A stretch of 64,000 nucleotides of DNA from the NCBI RefSeq assembly GCF_036884655.1, contig NC_088357.1:46800001-46864000 (forward strand). Reading direction: 5' to 3'. Positions within the stretch are counted from its first letter, which is position 1, and each line of letters opens with the position of its first letter. This DNA comes from Musa acuminata AAA Group (lineage: Eukaryota > Streptophyta > Magnoliopsida > Zingiberales > Musaceae). Shown here piece after piece: positions 35,808 through 48,635 of this stretch. Below the pieces are notes generated by a model, which had not been told where the DNA came from, made no database searches, and saw only the letters and a list, made by a program, of their open reading frames with translations. The translations under genes were made by a program, and so were the position numbers.

Positions 35808-38800
35808 GCAAGTTGCAAACCACCCTGACAAATCGTTCACGAACTCGCATGCTTAGTCTCCTATCCGGACTTATGAAAACAAAACAAGAGGGAAGTACTG
35901 CTACTGAATATCTGCACAACATAAAGATTATTATTGATAACTTGGCCTTGATAGGTCATTCCCTCAGTGATGAAGAAGTTACTGTCCATATCCTCAATGT
36001 CCTAGGAGACGAGTACAAGGAACTGGCAGCAGCAATATGGGCACGTGATTCACCAGTATCGTTCGAAGAACTCTACGACAAGCTGACTGATTTTGAGATA
36101 TATTTCAAGCGTGAGGACAAATTGTTAGGACCATCTATCATGGCTCAAGTCAATCAAAATTCCACGAGGAGGGGCTATTAGTATAACAAGACTATTAACA
36201 AAGGTTCGACCAAGATGCCTTCTGAACCTTTGAGCTCCAACCAAACCCCTCCTCCACATCATCAACATTTGAATCATGATAACCAAGGTGGCTACTTCAA
36301 TCATCAGCAGTCCTGGTGCCCTGAACACAAATCAACGAAGAGTTGTCTGCCAATTATGTGATAAAGTCGGTCACTCTGTAAAGGTCTGTTGATCTCGACC
36401 CCGACTTCCTGCACAATCACATTGGCCTCAAGCAAATCTCACAACTCCAAACACAACTGATCATAATTGGATCGTGGACTGTGACGCATCCCACCACATT
36501 ACCTCTAATCTACAGAACTTGTCGATCCACAGCAATTATAGTGGACATGACGACATTATCATCGGTGACGGTAAAGGACTTCCTATTACTTATACTGGTT
36601 CCACAATGCTTAATTCACCTACCACAACTTTTACACTCGATGATGTTTTGTGTGCACCTCACATTAAACACAATCTTATTTCTGTTTCTCAATTTTGCAA
36701 ACAAAATAATACCTCTATTGAATTCTTTCCTAACTCTTTTCTTGTCAAGGATTTGAACATAGAGGTATCCTTGGTCCAAGGTCATAGTAAGGACAATGTT
36801 TATGAATGGTCGTCCGTTCCACAACTCAAACAGCCCACTGTTTACTCCTCAATGGCAGCTCCAATTGATGTGTAGCATCGTCGTCTCGGTCATCCCTCTC
36901 TCTCTATCTAAAATAAATTACTTTTTTGTTATTCTATTTCTAATCCTACAAATAATAGCTTTTATTGTGATGCTTGTCTCAGTAATAAAATTCATAGACT
37001 CCCTTTTGGTTCTTCTTCCATATCATGTTCTACACCATTTAAAATTATTTATACTGATGTTTGAGGTCCTGCTCCTATCACTTCCTTTGACAAGTTTAGA
37101 TTTTATGTCATTTTTGTAGACTATTTTACTAAGTACACATTGATTTATCCTCTCCGTCATAAGTCAGAAGTTTCAACAATTTTTACCAACTTTAAAAAGT
37201 TGGTCGAAAACTTCTTTCAATCTACAATTAAAATAGTCTACTTTGATGGTGGGGGTGAATATCAAGCTCTCACATCCTACCTCTCAACCTGTGGTATCCA
37301 ACACCTTAATCATCCCCACACACTCCTTAACTAGTTGGTTCTGCTGAACGCAAACATCGACATATTGAAGAAACTGGTCTCACGCTTCTACATCAAGCCT
37401 CCATACCAGCAACCTTTTGGTCTGTAGCCTTCCAAACTGTCGTCAACCTTATTAATCGTCTGCCCACTCCAGTTCTCCAATACCAGTCTCCATTTGAAAA
37501 ACTATTTTCTAAATCCCCAAACCTTCAAAAACTCTGAATATTTGGTTGTTTATATTATCCGTGGCTACGTCCCTATGCCCCACATAAGATAGCGCCAAGA
37601 TCTACACCTTGCACCTTCATAGGATATTCTCTTAAACATAATGCCTTTCGATGTTGCGAACCAAAAACTCAAAAAGTCTTTATTTCACATCATGTTGTTT
37701 TTGTAGAGTCTGCCTTTCCATTTCCAAAACCACGAGTCTCCTACTATGCCGGCCACTACAACAAATATACATCACTGGAGTATACCATCCAATATCCCGG
37801 TTCAATAGCTTCCCACTCCCTCTATTCCTTCTCATCTTCCTTCTTCACAAGCCTCCTCTACTACAGTCAATATCCTCAGAATCACAACAACCTTCTTTAC
37901 CTAGTACCATTGATGTATCTCAGCCTATCCTAACCCCTGTCGATGCCTCTCCACCACCTATACCAATATCACAACTTCTAGTTCCTAGACATCCAATGAC
38001 AACATACTCAAAAAGTGATATTTTTAAACCACGTTAGGTTCTCGACCTACATGCTATCATCAAATCCTCTCCCGAGACCAGTGAACCCACCACAATTACT
38101 TAAGCCCAAAAATCTCCTCACTGGCGTAAAGCCATGTGTGAAGAATATGATGCTCTTATCCATAACTCCATATGGACTCTAGTACCTTTTCATCCTACAT
38201 AAAATATCATCGGGTGTAAATAGATCTTTCGAATTAAGTGGAACCCCGATGAGTCCATTACTCGATATAAAGCATGATTAGTAGCCAAAGGGTTTCATCA
38301 ACGACCTAAAGTTGACTTCACAGAGACTTTTTTTCCTGTAGGTAAACCCATAACAATTCAGCTTATTCTAAGTTTGGCCATCTCCAAAGGTTGGCACTTA
38401 TGACAATTGGACGTTAACAATGCCTTTTTACAAGGGACTTTAACTAAATATGTCTTTATGCAACAACCCCCTAGCTTTGTTCATCACCAGTATCTGAGAC
38501 ATGTCTGCAAATTACAAAAAGCCATTTATGGACTCCGTCAAGCTCCATGAGCTTGGTATACTGAACTTGGATCGTTTCTGATATCAATTGGCTTCATCAA
38601 CTCCAAGTCTGATACCTCTTTATTCCTACGACAACAATATAGAAATACAATATACCTTTTAGTATATGTAGATGACATTATTGTTACAAGCAATGATCCA
38701 TTGGAGATTCAAACATTTTTAAAGCAATTGCCTGATCGATTCTTCCTCAAAGATTTAGGACCCTTGAGCTACTTTATGGGAATGGAAGCAATATTTACAT

Positions 38801-39377
38801 CCTTAGGTCTCCTCCTCTCACAGAGAAAGTATATTCAAGACTTATTATTAAAGACAAATATGCAGGATGCGAAAGAAGTAGCTACTCCTCTCTCTACTAG
38901 TGAATCACTCAAATTATGTGACGGTAGCCCTACCACGGACTTAACTCAATACCGACAAGTACTTGGCTCCTAACAGTACTTGGCTCTCACCCATCTAGAT
39001 ATCTCATTTGCAGTCAATAAATTATCTCAATATATGCACCAGCCTTCTGCTATGCATTGGTCTACGGTTAAACGAATTTTGCGGTATCTTAAAGGGACCG
39101 TTAATCATGGTCTCTTTCTCTCCAAAACCATTCAACTTTATCTTCATGCCTTTGCTGATGCTGACTGGGGGGGAAACTTTGATGATAGAACCTCCACGTC
39201 AGGGTATGTGGTCTTTCTTAGGTCTAATCCAATTAGTTGGAGTTCTAAGAAACAAAAGACAATGGCCCGGTCTATAACTGAAGTTGAATATCGTGCTATT
39301 GCTACCGCTGTTGCTGAACTCAATTGGGTCACAAATCTTCTCAAGGAACTCAAAGTCAGCTCTACCTATACTCCTAC

Positions 39378-40871
39378 TGTTGGGAAATCATGGGGGGCGA
39401 CATCATATGCGCAGCGGAAGAACAAGAAAACAAAAATCCCCGATTCCCAAAAAGATGTTCGTCGTCGTGCGAAGATTGGTGCGCAAAATCCGCAAAACAC
39501 AAAACTGCGTATAGAGATTGTGTTACCTAGGGAGATCGTATATCCCTGTTTCCTTGCAGATCCTTAGGAGAGGGTGAAGGAGGTCAAGCGTCCTCCTCTC
39601 TAGCGGTGATCCACACAGCAGGGTTGCGACGACGCTCCTCAAAACTCCAGGCCTACTCTGAGGTGGAGAGGGAGAGGAGAATAGGAAGGGCAAGCAAAGA
39701 CTCTAGCCTATGAGGCTGTGAATCCCTCCTATTTATAGAGATCCCATGTCAAAACCCTAATGGGTCCTTTCCCTAGTGGGTATTGGATCTGCATCCAATA
39801 AGACAAGGGCTCCGTCGGATATCTCATATCCGAACCTCTACTCATCGCAATGCCTACCATATGTGTGTGACCCTCTAGGCCCAATATCGAGTTGGCCGTG
39901 AGTCATACCTGTCAGAACTCCTTATGACTGAGTGAATTATTATCTCTGTAATAATTCACTTGACTCATCGACTACGGACGTATTAGGCCACTACGCCGTA
40001 GTCCCCAGACGATACAGGGGAATCCAATCCATTGGACCTGTCTGTCCTCAGTTACCATGTACCTATAGTCCCTCATCCATCTAATATCCCAGAGACCATA
40101 TATCGAGCATGGTGCTATCAGACCCATACGGTTTCTACTTGAGTCTCGCTCTAATCGGATTCTCCCGGAGAACTCTTTCTCTCTCAACTCGAATGACCCT
40201 GGCCAGGGATTTGTCTGAGCAAGAACACGTAGGATATTCCTCTCATGACGCCGAGAGTGGATGATCCTCTATTGACACTCAATAGCCCTCGTAAGGTCGA
40301 CTACCACTCCCAATGACCAGTTGTACTAGATCTGGGAACAGCCAAACCTATAAGTCTGGTATCAAAGAGTGGAGCACTCATACAGGACATCCTTGGTGTC
40401 TCAAGTCTAAGGACCAGATACACCACTAGGACTACGGAATCGCTGTCTGACAATAAGGCATCATCAACCATCCAGCATTCCGTAAGCGGATCAATCAGTG
40501 AACTCATTCTCCAATGAGCACCTGTACTGTATCCCTAGTGTCCCTACACGAGCAGCTATGAGACCAGCTGCATCCATCATATGGACGGGTATACAGCACA
40601 CCAGTCTATCCGGTTATCACGATGTCCCTCTCGAGTAACCTATGACCGGGATTATTTAGGATATGTGTTTAAAGGTGAATCGATCTCATTATCGTGATCT
40701 CATCACGATCCGATTCCCATTGCACAAATCCAAGGACATCACAATACATATGCATTTATGCAATAGTTATAAAGTGATATACGCCAAAAATATAATAAGC
40801 AAAAAGATTCTGTATCAAGTCACACGTGCCATCACTCACGTGATTGGCTTGCTGGGCACTTATGACTAGCA
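39378..40871. repeat. Solo LTR, 1494 bp, in copia C3
   Basis: It begins TGTTGGGAAATC, ends GACTAGCA, and is flanked by the 5-bp duplication CCTAC (39373-39377 and 40872-40876). It has no internal repeats, PBS or coding region, so it is a single LTR left after recombination. The start with GCGCAGCGGAAG resembles LTRs of large plant copia elements (Sirevirus-like, tentative). It interrupts the RNase H region of C3. Confidence 0.85.
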
Positions 40872-41117
40872 CCTACAATATATTGTGATAATATTGGAGC
40901 TACCTACTTATGTGTCAATCCAGTGTTCCACTCACGTATGAAACACATTACCGTCGACTTTCACTTCATACGAGATCAAGTTGTTAGACATTAACTTCAT
41001 GTCTCTCATGTTTAATGAACTAGCAGACTCACTTACGAAGCCTCTAGCCCACAAACTATTTTTGTTGCATCGGTCAAAGATCGGTATCCTTGACAGGAGC
41101 TTGATCTTGTGGGGGCA

Positions 41118-41308
41118 TGATAACAGAGAGATTTTCTCTGATAACAAAGAGATTTCCTCAACTGCATAGCAGATTTCCTCAACTGTATTAGGCAATCTCT
41201 CTGCTCAATTAAAGAAATCTTATTTTTCATCATGTATAAATAGACTTCATATTATACTAATTGAAGTACTAATTAAAGTGTGCTTTTCTTCATTCTCTCA
41301 ATTCTTCA
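41118..41308 (+). repeat. 3' LTR of C3 (Y type)
   Basis: It follows GTGGGGGCA, starts TGATAACAGAGAG (this motif is doubled inside the LTR), has TATAAATAG and ends ATTCTTCA. Confidence 0.8.
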
Positions 41309-41604
41309 CATATGACGGCATCCCGCGAAGGCGGTGTGTGAGCAAGGGCAGAGGCTTTGAATGTTAGATGGCAAGGTAGCTAGGGATCGGAGGTCGAAGG
41401 AGCGGTGCCTATGAAGCCTTTTCCAAAACGTGGATGAGTAACAAATTAATGACTTTATGATTTGTACCGGAATATGTCTTTTACTTTAAAAAGTATTTTT
41501 ATAGCATAAATAATTCAAAGCTACTCTGTGATATTATATAGTATAATAAATATAAAAAATATATATATTACATTAAAAATTTATCTCAAGCCTAAATTAC
41601 CCAC
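41309..41604. other. Orphan F-box upstream region
   Basis: Collinear with the sequence before F-box genes (CGGCATCCCGCGAAGG to ACCCACAC), but it ends at 41604-41609 where gag of copia C4 begins. The F-box gene and its TATA box that should follow are gone. Confidence 0.8.
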
Positions 41605-41609
41605 ACAAA

Positions 41610-44600
41610 ATTTATCTTCATAAATGCAGCATCCCTCATCCCCTTCAAATTATCCAAAGGTGGCAACTACGCATCCTAGCATGCTCAATTTTCTAATCTT
41701 CTATTTGGCCATGACCTTCTAGGCTATATCGATGGCTCTCTTCCTTTTCCTTCAACGATGATCAATATCCCAGGAGCATCCAGTCCAGTATCAAATCCGA
41801 ACCATAAATAATGGTTACGCCAGGATCGTCTCATTCTTCAAGCAATTCGAGCTTCAGTCATTGGATCCCTCGCCTTACTCATATCTTCGTGTGACACTGC
41901 TATCGAAGCCTGGTGCAAGTTGCAAACCACCCTGGCAAATCATTCACGAACTTGCATGCTTAGTCTCATATCCGGACTTATGAAAACAAAACAAGAGTGA
42001 AGTATTGTTACTGATTATCTGCACAACATAAAGATTATTATTAATAACTTGGCCTTAATAGGTCATTCCCTCAGGGATGAAGAAGTTACTGTCCATATCC
42101 TCAACGGCCTAGGAGACGAGTACAAGGAACTAGCAGAGCAATGCGGGCACATAATTCACCAGTGTTGTTCGAAGAACTCTACGACAAGCTGACTGATTTT
42201 GAGATATATCTCAAGCGTGAGGACAAATTGTTATGACCATCCATCACGGCTCAAATCAATCAAAAATCCACGAGGAGGGGCTATCAGTATAACAAGACTA
42301 TCAACAAAGGTTCGACCAAGATGCCTTCTGAACCTTTGAGCTCCAACCAGACCCCTCCTCCACATCATCAACATTTCAATCACGACAATTAAGGTGGCTA
42401 CTTCAATCATCAACAGTCCTGGTGCCCTCAACACACAAATCAACAAAGAGTTATCTGCCAATTATATGATAAAGTCGGTCACTCTGCAAAGGTATATCGA
42501 TCTCGACCCCGACTTCTTGCACAATCACATTGGCCTCAAACAAATCTTGAAAATACTCCAAACACTACTGATCATAATTGGATCGTGGACTCTAACGCAT
42601 CCCACTACATTACCTCTATTCTACAGAATTTGTCGATACACAACAACTATAGTGGACATGACGACATTATCATCGGTGACGGTAAAAGACATTCTATTAC
42701 TCATACTAGTTCCACAATGCTTAATTCACCTACCACAACTTTTACACTCGATGATGTTTTGTGTGCACCTCAAATTAAACGTAATCTTATTTCTGTTTCT
42801 CAATTTTACAAATAAAATAATACCTCTATTGAATTCTTTCCTAACTTTTTTCTTGTCAAGGATTTGAACACGAGGGTATCCTTGGTCCAAGGTCAGAGTA
42901 AGGACAATGTTTATAAATGACCATCCATTCCACAACTCAAACAGCCCACTGTTTACTCCTCAATGGCAGCTCCAATCGATGTGTAGCATCATCATCTCGG
43001 TCATCCCTCTCTCTCTATCTAAAATAAATTACTTTCTCGTTGTTCTCTTTTTACTCCTACAAATAATAGCTTTTATTGTGATGCTTGTCTCAGTAATAAA
43101 AATCATAGACTCCCTTTTGGTTCTTCTTCCATATCATGTTCTACACCATTTGAAATTATTTATACTGATGTTTGGGGTTTTGCTCCCATCACTTCCTTTG
43201 ACAAGTTTAGATTTTATCGTTTTTATAGACTATTTTACTAAGTACACATTGATTTATCCTCTCCATCATAAGTCAGAAGTTTCAACAATTTTTACCAACT
43301 TTAAAAAGTTGGTTGAAAACTTCTTTCAATCTACAATTAAAACAGTCTACTTTGATAGTGGTGGTGAATATCAAGCTCTCACATCCTACCTCTCAAACAT
43401 GTGGTATCCAACACCTTAAGTCACCCCCACACACTCCTCAACTAGTTGGTTCTGCTGAATGCAAACATCGACATATTGTAGAAACTAGTCTCACGCTTCT
43501 ATATCAAGCCTCCATGCCAACAACCGTTTGGTCTGTAGCCTTTCAAACTACCATCTACCTTATTAATCGTCTGCCCACTCCAGTTCTCCAATACCAGTCT
43601 CCATTTGAAAAATTATTTTCTAAATCCCCAAACCTTCAAAAACTCCGAATATTTGGTTGTTTATGTTATCCATGGCTATGTCCCTATGCCCCACATAAGA
43701 TAGCGCCAAGATCTACACCTTGCACCTTCATAGGATATTCTCTTGAACATAATGCCTTTCGATGCTACGAACCAAAAACTCAAAAAGTCTTTATTTCACG
43801 TCATGTTATTTTTGTGGAGTCTGCCTTTCCATTTCAAAACCACGAGTCTCCTACAATGCCAACCACTTTAACAAATATACATCATTGGAGTATACCATCC
43901 AGTCTCCCGGTTCAACAGCTTCCCACTCCCTCCATTCCTTCTCATCTTCCTTCTTCACAAGCCTCCCCTACTACTGACATAATATCCTCAGAATCACAAC
44001 AACCTTCTTTACCTAGTACCATTGATGCATCTCAGCCTATCTCGACCCCTGTCGATGCCTCTCCACCACCTATACCAATACCATAACATTCAGTTCCTAG
44101 ACATCCAATGACAACACGCTTAAAAGTGGTATTTTTAAACCACGTCAGGTTCTCGATCTGCATGTTATCACCAAATCCTCTCCCGATACCGGTGAACCCA
44201 CCACAATTACTCAAGCCCAAAAATCTCCTCACTGGCATAAAACCATGTGTGAAGAATATGATGTTCTTTTCCATAACTCCACATGGACTCTAATACCTTT
44301 TCATCATACACAAAAATCATCGGGTATAAATGGGTCTTTCGAATTAAGCGGAACCTCGACGGGTCCGTTGCTCGATATAAAGCACGATTAGTAGCCAAAT
44401 GGTTTCATCAATGACCTAGAGTTGACTTCACAGAGACTTTTAGTCCTGTAGTTAAACCCACAACAATTCGGCTTATTCTAAGTTTGGCAATCTCCAAAGG
44501 CTGGCACTTACAACAACTGGACGTTAACAATGTCTTTTTATAGGGGACTTTAACTGAAGATGTCTTTATGCAGTAACCCCTTAGCTTTGTTCATCACCAG

Positions 44601-45788
44601 TATCCGAGACATGTCTGCAAATTACAAAAAGCCATTTATGGACTCCGTCAAGCTCCATGAGCTTGGTATACTAAACTTGGATCGTTTATGATATCAATTG
44701 GCTTCATCAACTCCAAGTCTGATACCTCTTTATTCCTACGACAACAACATGAAAATACAATATATCTTCTATTATATGTAGATTATATTATTGTTACAGG
44801 CAATGATCCCTTGGAGATTCAGATATTTTTTAAGAAATTGGCTGATCGATTCTCCCTAAAAAATTTAGGACCCTTGAGCTACTTTTTGGGAATGGAAGCA
44901 ACATTTACATCCTTAGGTCTCCTCCTCTTACAGAGAAAGTATATTCAAGACTTATTATTAAAGACAAATATGCAGGATGCGAAAGAAGTTGCTACTCCTC
45001 TCTCTACTAGTGAATCACTCAATTTATGTGATGGTAGCCCTACCACGGACTCAACTCAATACCGACAAGTATTTGGTATCTTACAGTACTTGGCTCTCAC
45101 CCGTCCAGATGTCTCATTTGCAATCAATAAATTATCTCAATACATGTACCAGCCTTCTGCTATGCATTGGTCTGCGGTTAAACGAATTTTGCGATATCTT
45201 AAAGGGACCCTTAAACTTGGTCTCTTTCTCTGCAAAACCACTCAACTTCATCTTCGTACCTTTGCTGATGTTGATTGGGCGGGAAACTTTGATGTTAGAA
45301 CCTCCACGTCAGGGTATGTGGTCTTTCTTGGGTCTAATCCAATCAGTTGGAGTTCTAAGAAACAAAAGACAGTGGCCCGGTCTACAATTGAAGATGAATA
45401 TCGTGCTATTGCTACTGTTGTTGTTGAACTCAATTTGGTCACAAATCTCCTCAAAAAACTCAAAGTCAGCTCTACCCATACTCCTACAATATATTGTGAC
45501 AATGTTGGAGCTACCTACTTATGTGTCAATGTAGTGTTCCACTCACGCATGAAACATATTGCCATCGACTTTCACTTCGTGCGAGATCACGTTGTCAAAC
45601 ATCAACTTCGTGTCTCTCATCTTCATACAGCTGATGAACTAGCAGACTCACTCACGAAGCCTCTAGCCCGCAAACTATTTTTGTTGCATCGGTCTAAGAT
45701 CGGTATCCTTAACAGGAGCTTGATCTTGCGGGGGCATGATAACAAAGAGATTTTATCTGATAACAAAGAGATTTCCTCAAATGCATAG
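41610..45788 (+). pseudogene. gag-pol of copia C4
   Basis: Gag carries the shared TAG at 41677 and a second stop near 41998. The protease motif has decayed to DSNASHY. Integrase is partly open (43313-44086: TPQLVGSAECKHRHI, LQKLRIFGCLCYPW). The longest run, 44688-45788 (366 codons), holds the second half of RT and a full RNase H. The RT site is YVDY instead of YVDD, which should kill polymerase activity. RNase H shows ADVDWAGN, SSKKQKTVARST and IYCDNVGATYL, ending LADSLTKPLARKLF. Confidence 0.83.
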
Positions 45789-45932
45789 CAGATGAGATTT
45801 TCTCAACTGTATTAAGCAATCTCTCTGTTCAGTTAAAGAAATCTTATTTTTCATTACGTAAAAATAGACTTCATATTATACTAATTGAAGTACTAATTGA
45901 AGTGTGCCTTTTTTCATTCTCTAAATTCTTCA
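45737..45932 (+). repeat. 3' LTR of C4 (Y type)
   Basis: It follows GCGGGGGCA, starts TGATAACAAAGAG and ends AAATTCTTCA. The TATA box has become AAAAATAG. Confidence 0.78.
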
Positions 45933-46299
45933 CATATGACGGCATCCCACGAAGGCGATGTGTGAGCAAGGGCAGAGGCTTTGAAGTGTGCCTATAAAGC
46001 CTTTTCTAAAACGTGGATGGGTAACAAATTAATGACTTTATGATTTGTACCGAAATATGTCTTTTACTGTAAAGATATTTTTATAGCACAAATAATTCAA
46101 AGCTACTCTGCGATATTATATAGTATGATAAATAAATATATATATTACATTAAATAATTTATCTCAAGCCTAAATTACCCACACAAAGTGGCATCCTTCG
46201 CTTAAAACAAAGTCCGTAATGTAATCAGTCGTCTCCTATTCGGAATGCTTGTCCTACTCGGACTCGTTTTCCCAGTTGTGTCCGTCATCGGAACCGTCT
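45933..46299. other. Upstream region of F-box C
   Basis: Collinear with 2317-2738 but lacking about 45 bases after GAGGCTTTGAA. No gene is seen. Confidence 0.7.
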
Positions 46300-46307
46300 C
46301 TATATAA
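46300..46307 (+). promoter_or_regulatory. Putative TATA box of F-box C
   Basis: CTATATAA lies 102 bases before ATG 46409. Confidence 0.55.
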
Positions 46308-46408
46308 CTCATCAACGTTGGTCCTCCGCCACCTTCAACAACTCCTCTGCCATTGCGATCGACATCTCTGTCCTTGCTTTGGTTCCTCGTAGCCACCAAA
46401 GGCAGCAG

Positions 46409-47596
46409 ATGAAGATAAGAACACAAGGAGCACAGGCGGAGACCACCATGGACAGCCCTGACTGGACATCGCTCCCGCTGGATGTCCTCACGAAGATTGG
46501 CGAAAAGCTTCCCGTCCCTTACCGTGCCTGCTTTCGTGCCACATGCAAGGATTGGTGTTCCGCACTCCTACCCGTTGTCATACCGTCCCCGTGGCTCCTC
46601 TTAGTCGGCAAGAACAGCGATACCTGCAACTTCTTGTCTCTCCCCACCAGACGCTCCTTCACCTACTCCCTTCTCCCTGAGCTCCGCGGCGTGCAGTATG
46701 TGGGCTCTCAAGCTGGTTGGCTAGCAGTCTTCAATAAATACCAGGACGTCAGCCTCATAAATCCTCTAACAGCGGCTCGAATCTGCCTCCCCTCCTTCCT
46801 CACCCTACCCAATTTTGAGCTCGTCGACGGCAGCTGTGTCCTTCCTCATCTCAACCGAATCTCCAGTTGTTTTGTTACGAAAGTTATCTTCTCCGCAAAT
46901 CCAACTACCCATAATTACATCGCGGTGAGTCTCTATGGCACTCCCCAAATTGAAATCGCCTACGCAAAAGCAGGCGGAGACAAGTGGAATCTTCTTCAGA
47001 CGACATCGACTCAGAATCGTTCATACGAGGATATCATGTACCACAATGGGAAATTCTACTGCATAACAGTTGAAGCCGAAGTTTTCGCTTTTGACCTCAG
47101 TGGAGTTTCTCCCACCGTGACGGTGGTCGGCGAGAGCACGTCACTCGGTTTGACACATTTCGACTATCACATTCCTTGCTCCCGTGTCAGACACATTCAC
47201 AGCAAATACTTGGCGTGCTCGAGCACCGGGGAGCTGTTCCTGATTTTGAGGCGCACAGTTCTCTCATATGAATCGCTGGGATGGAAGGCTATCATGGTTT
47301 GGAGGTACAATCCTCAGCGTCAGCCATGTTGGGAAGCTGTGAAGAACTTGGGGAATAAGTCCTTGTTGATCGGTATCAACAACGCTATATCGATTTCTAC
47401 CGAGAATTTTCGAGATGCACGACGAGATTGCGTCTACTTTACGGAGGCGCTGATCAGAACCATAGTCGATGGCCGGCCCGAATTCATTCCTAGCATTGTA
47501 GTGTCTGATGTGCGACGGGGAAAGTGGGCGCGGGCAAACTCTCAGTTACAACCACTCTTGCTGCCACCCATCTGGTTCACTCCCTCCATGCTGTGA
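46409..47596 (+). CDS. F-box/DUF295 protein, copy C
   Basis: Intronless, 395 codons from ATG 46409 (or 382 from the strong-context ATG 46448). A 3-base in-frame deletion shortens the basic run to MKIRTQ. The F-box has PVPYRACF. The propeller has LRGVQYVGSQAGW and NKYQDVSL. With copy E it shares the variant segment HFDYHIPCSRVRHIHSKY and LFLILRR, replacing YGVIHIYGKY of A, B and D. The C-terminal block reads IVVSDVRRGKWARAN and ends PPIWFTPSML. Predicted SCF substrate receptor; target unknown. It follows the only element of the set (C4) that is purely Y type. Confidence 0.87.
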   Translation: MKIRTQGAQAETTMDSPDWTSLPLDVLTKIGEKLPVPYRACFRATCKDWCSALLPVVIPSPWLLLVGKNSDTCNFLSLPTRRSFTYSLLPELRGVQYVGSQAGWLAVFNKYQDVSLINPLTAARICLPSFLTLPNFELVDGSCVLPHLNRISSCFVTKVIFSANPTTHNYIAVSLYGTPQIEIAYAKAGGDKWNLLQTTSTQNRSYEDIMYHNGKFYCITVEAEVFAFDLSGVSPTVTVVGESTSLGLTHFDYHIPCSRVRHIHSKYLACSSTGELFLILRRTVLSYESLGWKAIMVWRYNPQRQPCWEAVKNLGNKSLLIGINNAISISTENFRDARRDCVYFTEALIRTIVDGRPEFIPSIVVSDVRRGKWARANSQLQPLLLPPIWFTPSML

Positions 47597-48195
47597 ACCA
47601 AGAAACGAGTAGTTCTTGCTCTAATTTGACTTACAACTCCTACTACTACATATAGAGATGATAGATACATCACAGGCCACAGTAACTATATCAACTTGTG
47701 CTTTGATATTGTGTACAAGAAAATGTTTTGCTTGATTTATGAAGTTGCACATCTGTTTTACAAGTTTGATATGACCATAAAGATGAAAGCAAGTTTTCCT
47801 TCAAGAGGACACAAAGAAACATGTAGATGCCTTTTGCTCTTATATGAAATTTTAATTTAGAGTGATCTCTTTATGGCCTTATCAGTCATCCTTAGTTGTG
47901 GGTATTACTAGAATTAGTGATTGATTTGAGATCCTATACCTGCAGGTGCTATTTGATGAGGTTACTGCAGTGAATTAAATATGAAAGAATTACATCATCT
48001 AATTGGAAATAAAGAAAAATAGTTACTTAATACCACACATTGCTGAAAACAGATCTTACTTGGAAAAAGATAGTGACTTGTGAAAAAATCATTGGGCCTC
48101 AACAAAATTTTTGAGTGTGAATGATATTATGCAATTTGGTGAAAAAATAAAGTACCCAAAATCTTGAGAACAATGAAGGAGAAGAATTTATCGAT
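47597..48195. other. 3' flank of F-box C
   Basis: Collinear with 4036-4644. It ends at the same GAATTTATCGAT insertion point, followed by the X-type 5' LTR of C5. No gene is seen. Confidence 0.7.
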
Positions 48196-48306
48196 AGTTG
48201 AAGAGATGTAAATCTATTGAGGAAAATTCTCTCTTCTAACATGTATAAATAGGGCATATTGTATTCAACTCAATGCATTCTTCTTCTTTGTATTTTATTT
48301 CTATTA
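48196..48306 (+). repeat. 5' LTR of C5 (X type)
   Basis: Contains ATTGAGGAAAATTCTCTC and TATAAATAGGG and ends before TGGTATCAGAG. It is better preserved than in C2; the left edge is approximate. Confidence 0.65.
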
Positions 48307-48635
48307 TGGTATCAGAGTTTAGGAAGGCTCTACTCTCCCTTCTGTAGCCTGTTCTCGTCAGAGCTAGGCATGTGTTCGGCACCTGACCTCTGACGATTCC
48401 CATCACCATGAACACAGTTGCCATATCTTTCTGTCGCTACATCTTATCGCCAAACACCTACGCTGCATTGCAACAGCCCCCTAGGCGTGACCCCTACCTC
48501 CGGCGACTGAAGCGATATTGATCCTACTGCAAGTGATCGGTACAGGTGGCATCAGTAGTTTTTTTTTACCCATCTATATTTTTTTTACCTATCTAATTGT
48601 TACATACTTCCACTTTTTCTACTTTGCTCCTATAT

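Larger units (their letters stand above)
31500..41117 (+). pseudogene. gag-pol of copia C3, split by two insertions
   Basis: The gag begins MSSSSIS and has the TAG stop at 31641 shared with C2, C4 and C5. Gag resumes at 35813 (KLQTTLTNRSRTRM). It is followed by a zinc knuckle CQLCDKVGHSVKVC, protease remnant, integrase (FVDYFTKYTLIYPL), RT (with YVDD) and RNase H up to 39377. A last piece lies at 40872-41090. Multiple stops and frame changes; not functional. Confidence 0.8.
30985..41308 (+). mobile_element. Ty1/copia element C3 (Y type), with two nested insertions
   Basis: 5' LTR remnant 30985-31074, PBS 31075, gag from 31500, interruption by a reverse copia (31883-35807), gag/protease/integrase/RT 35808-39377, interruption by a solo LTR (39378-40871), RNase H end 40872-41090, 3' LTR 41118-41308. 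Unlike C1, C2 and C5 it keeps the RT active site (LVYVDDIIVTSND near 38664). It is otherwise ruined by stops (for example the protease DSGA changed to DCDA, and a Trp-to-stop at the integrase WHRRLGH block). Its left flank (30919-30984) matches the region before F-box E. That shows where it inserted. Confidence 0.88.
41605..45932 (+). mobile_element. Ty1/copia element C4 (Y type), 5'-truncated
   Basis: It lacks the LTR, PBS and the first gag codons, starting at the position equal to about 31573 in C3. The rest is collinear with C3 without the nested insertions: gag, protease, integrase, RT, RNase H and 3' LTR. It lies directly before F-box C. Confidence 0.87.
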
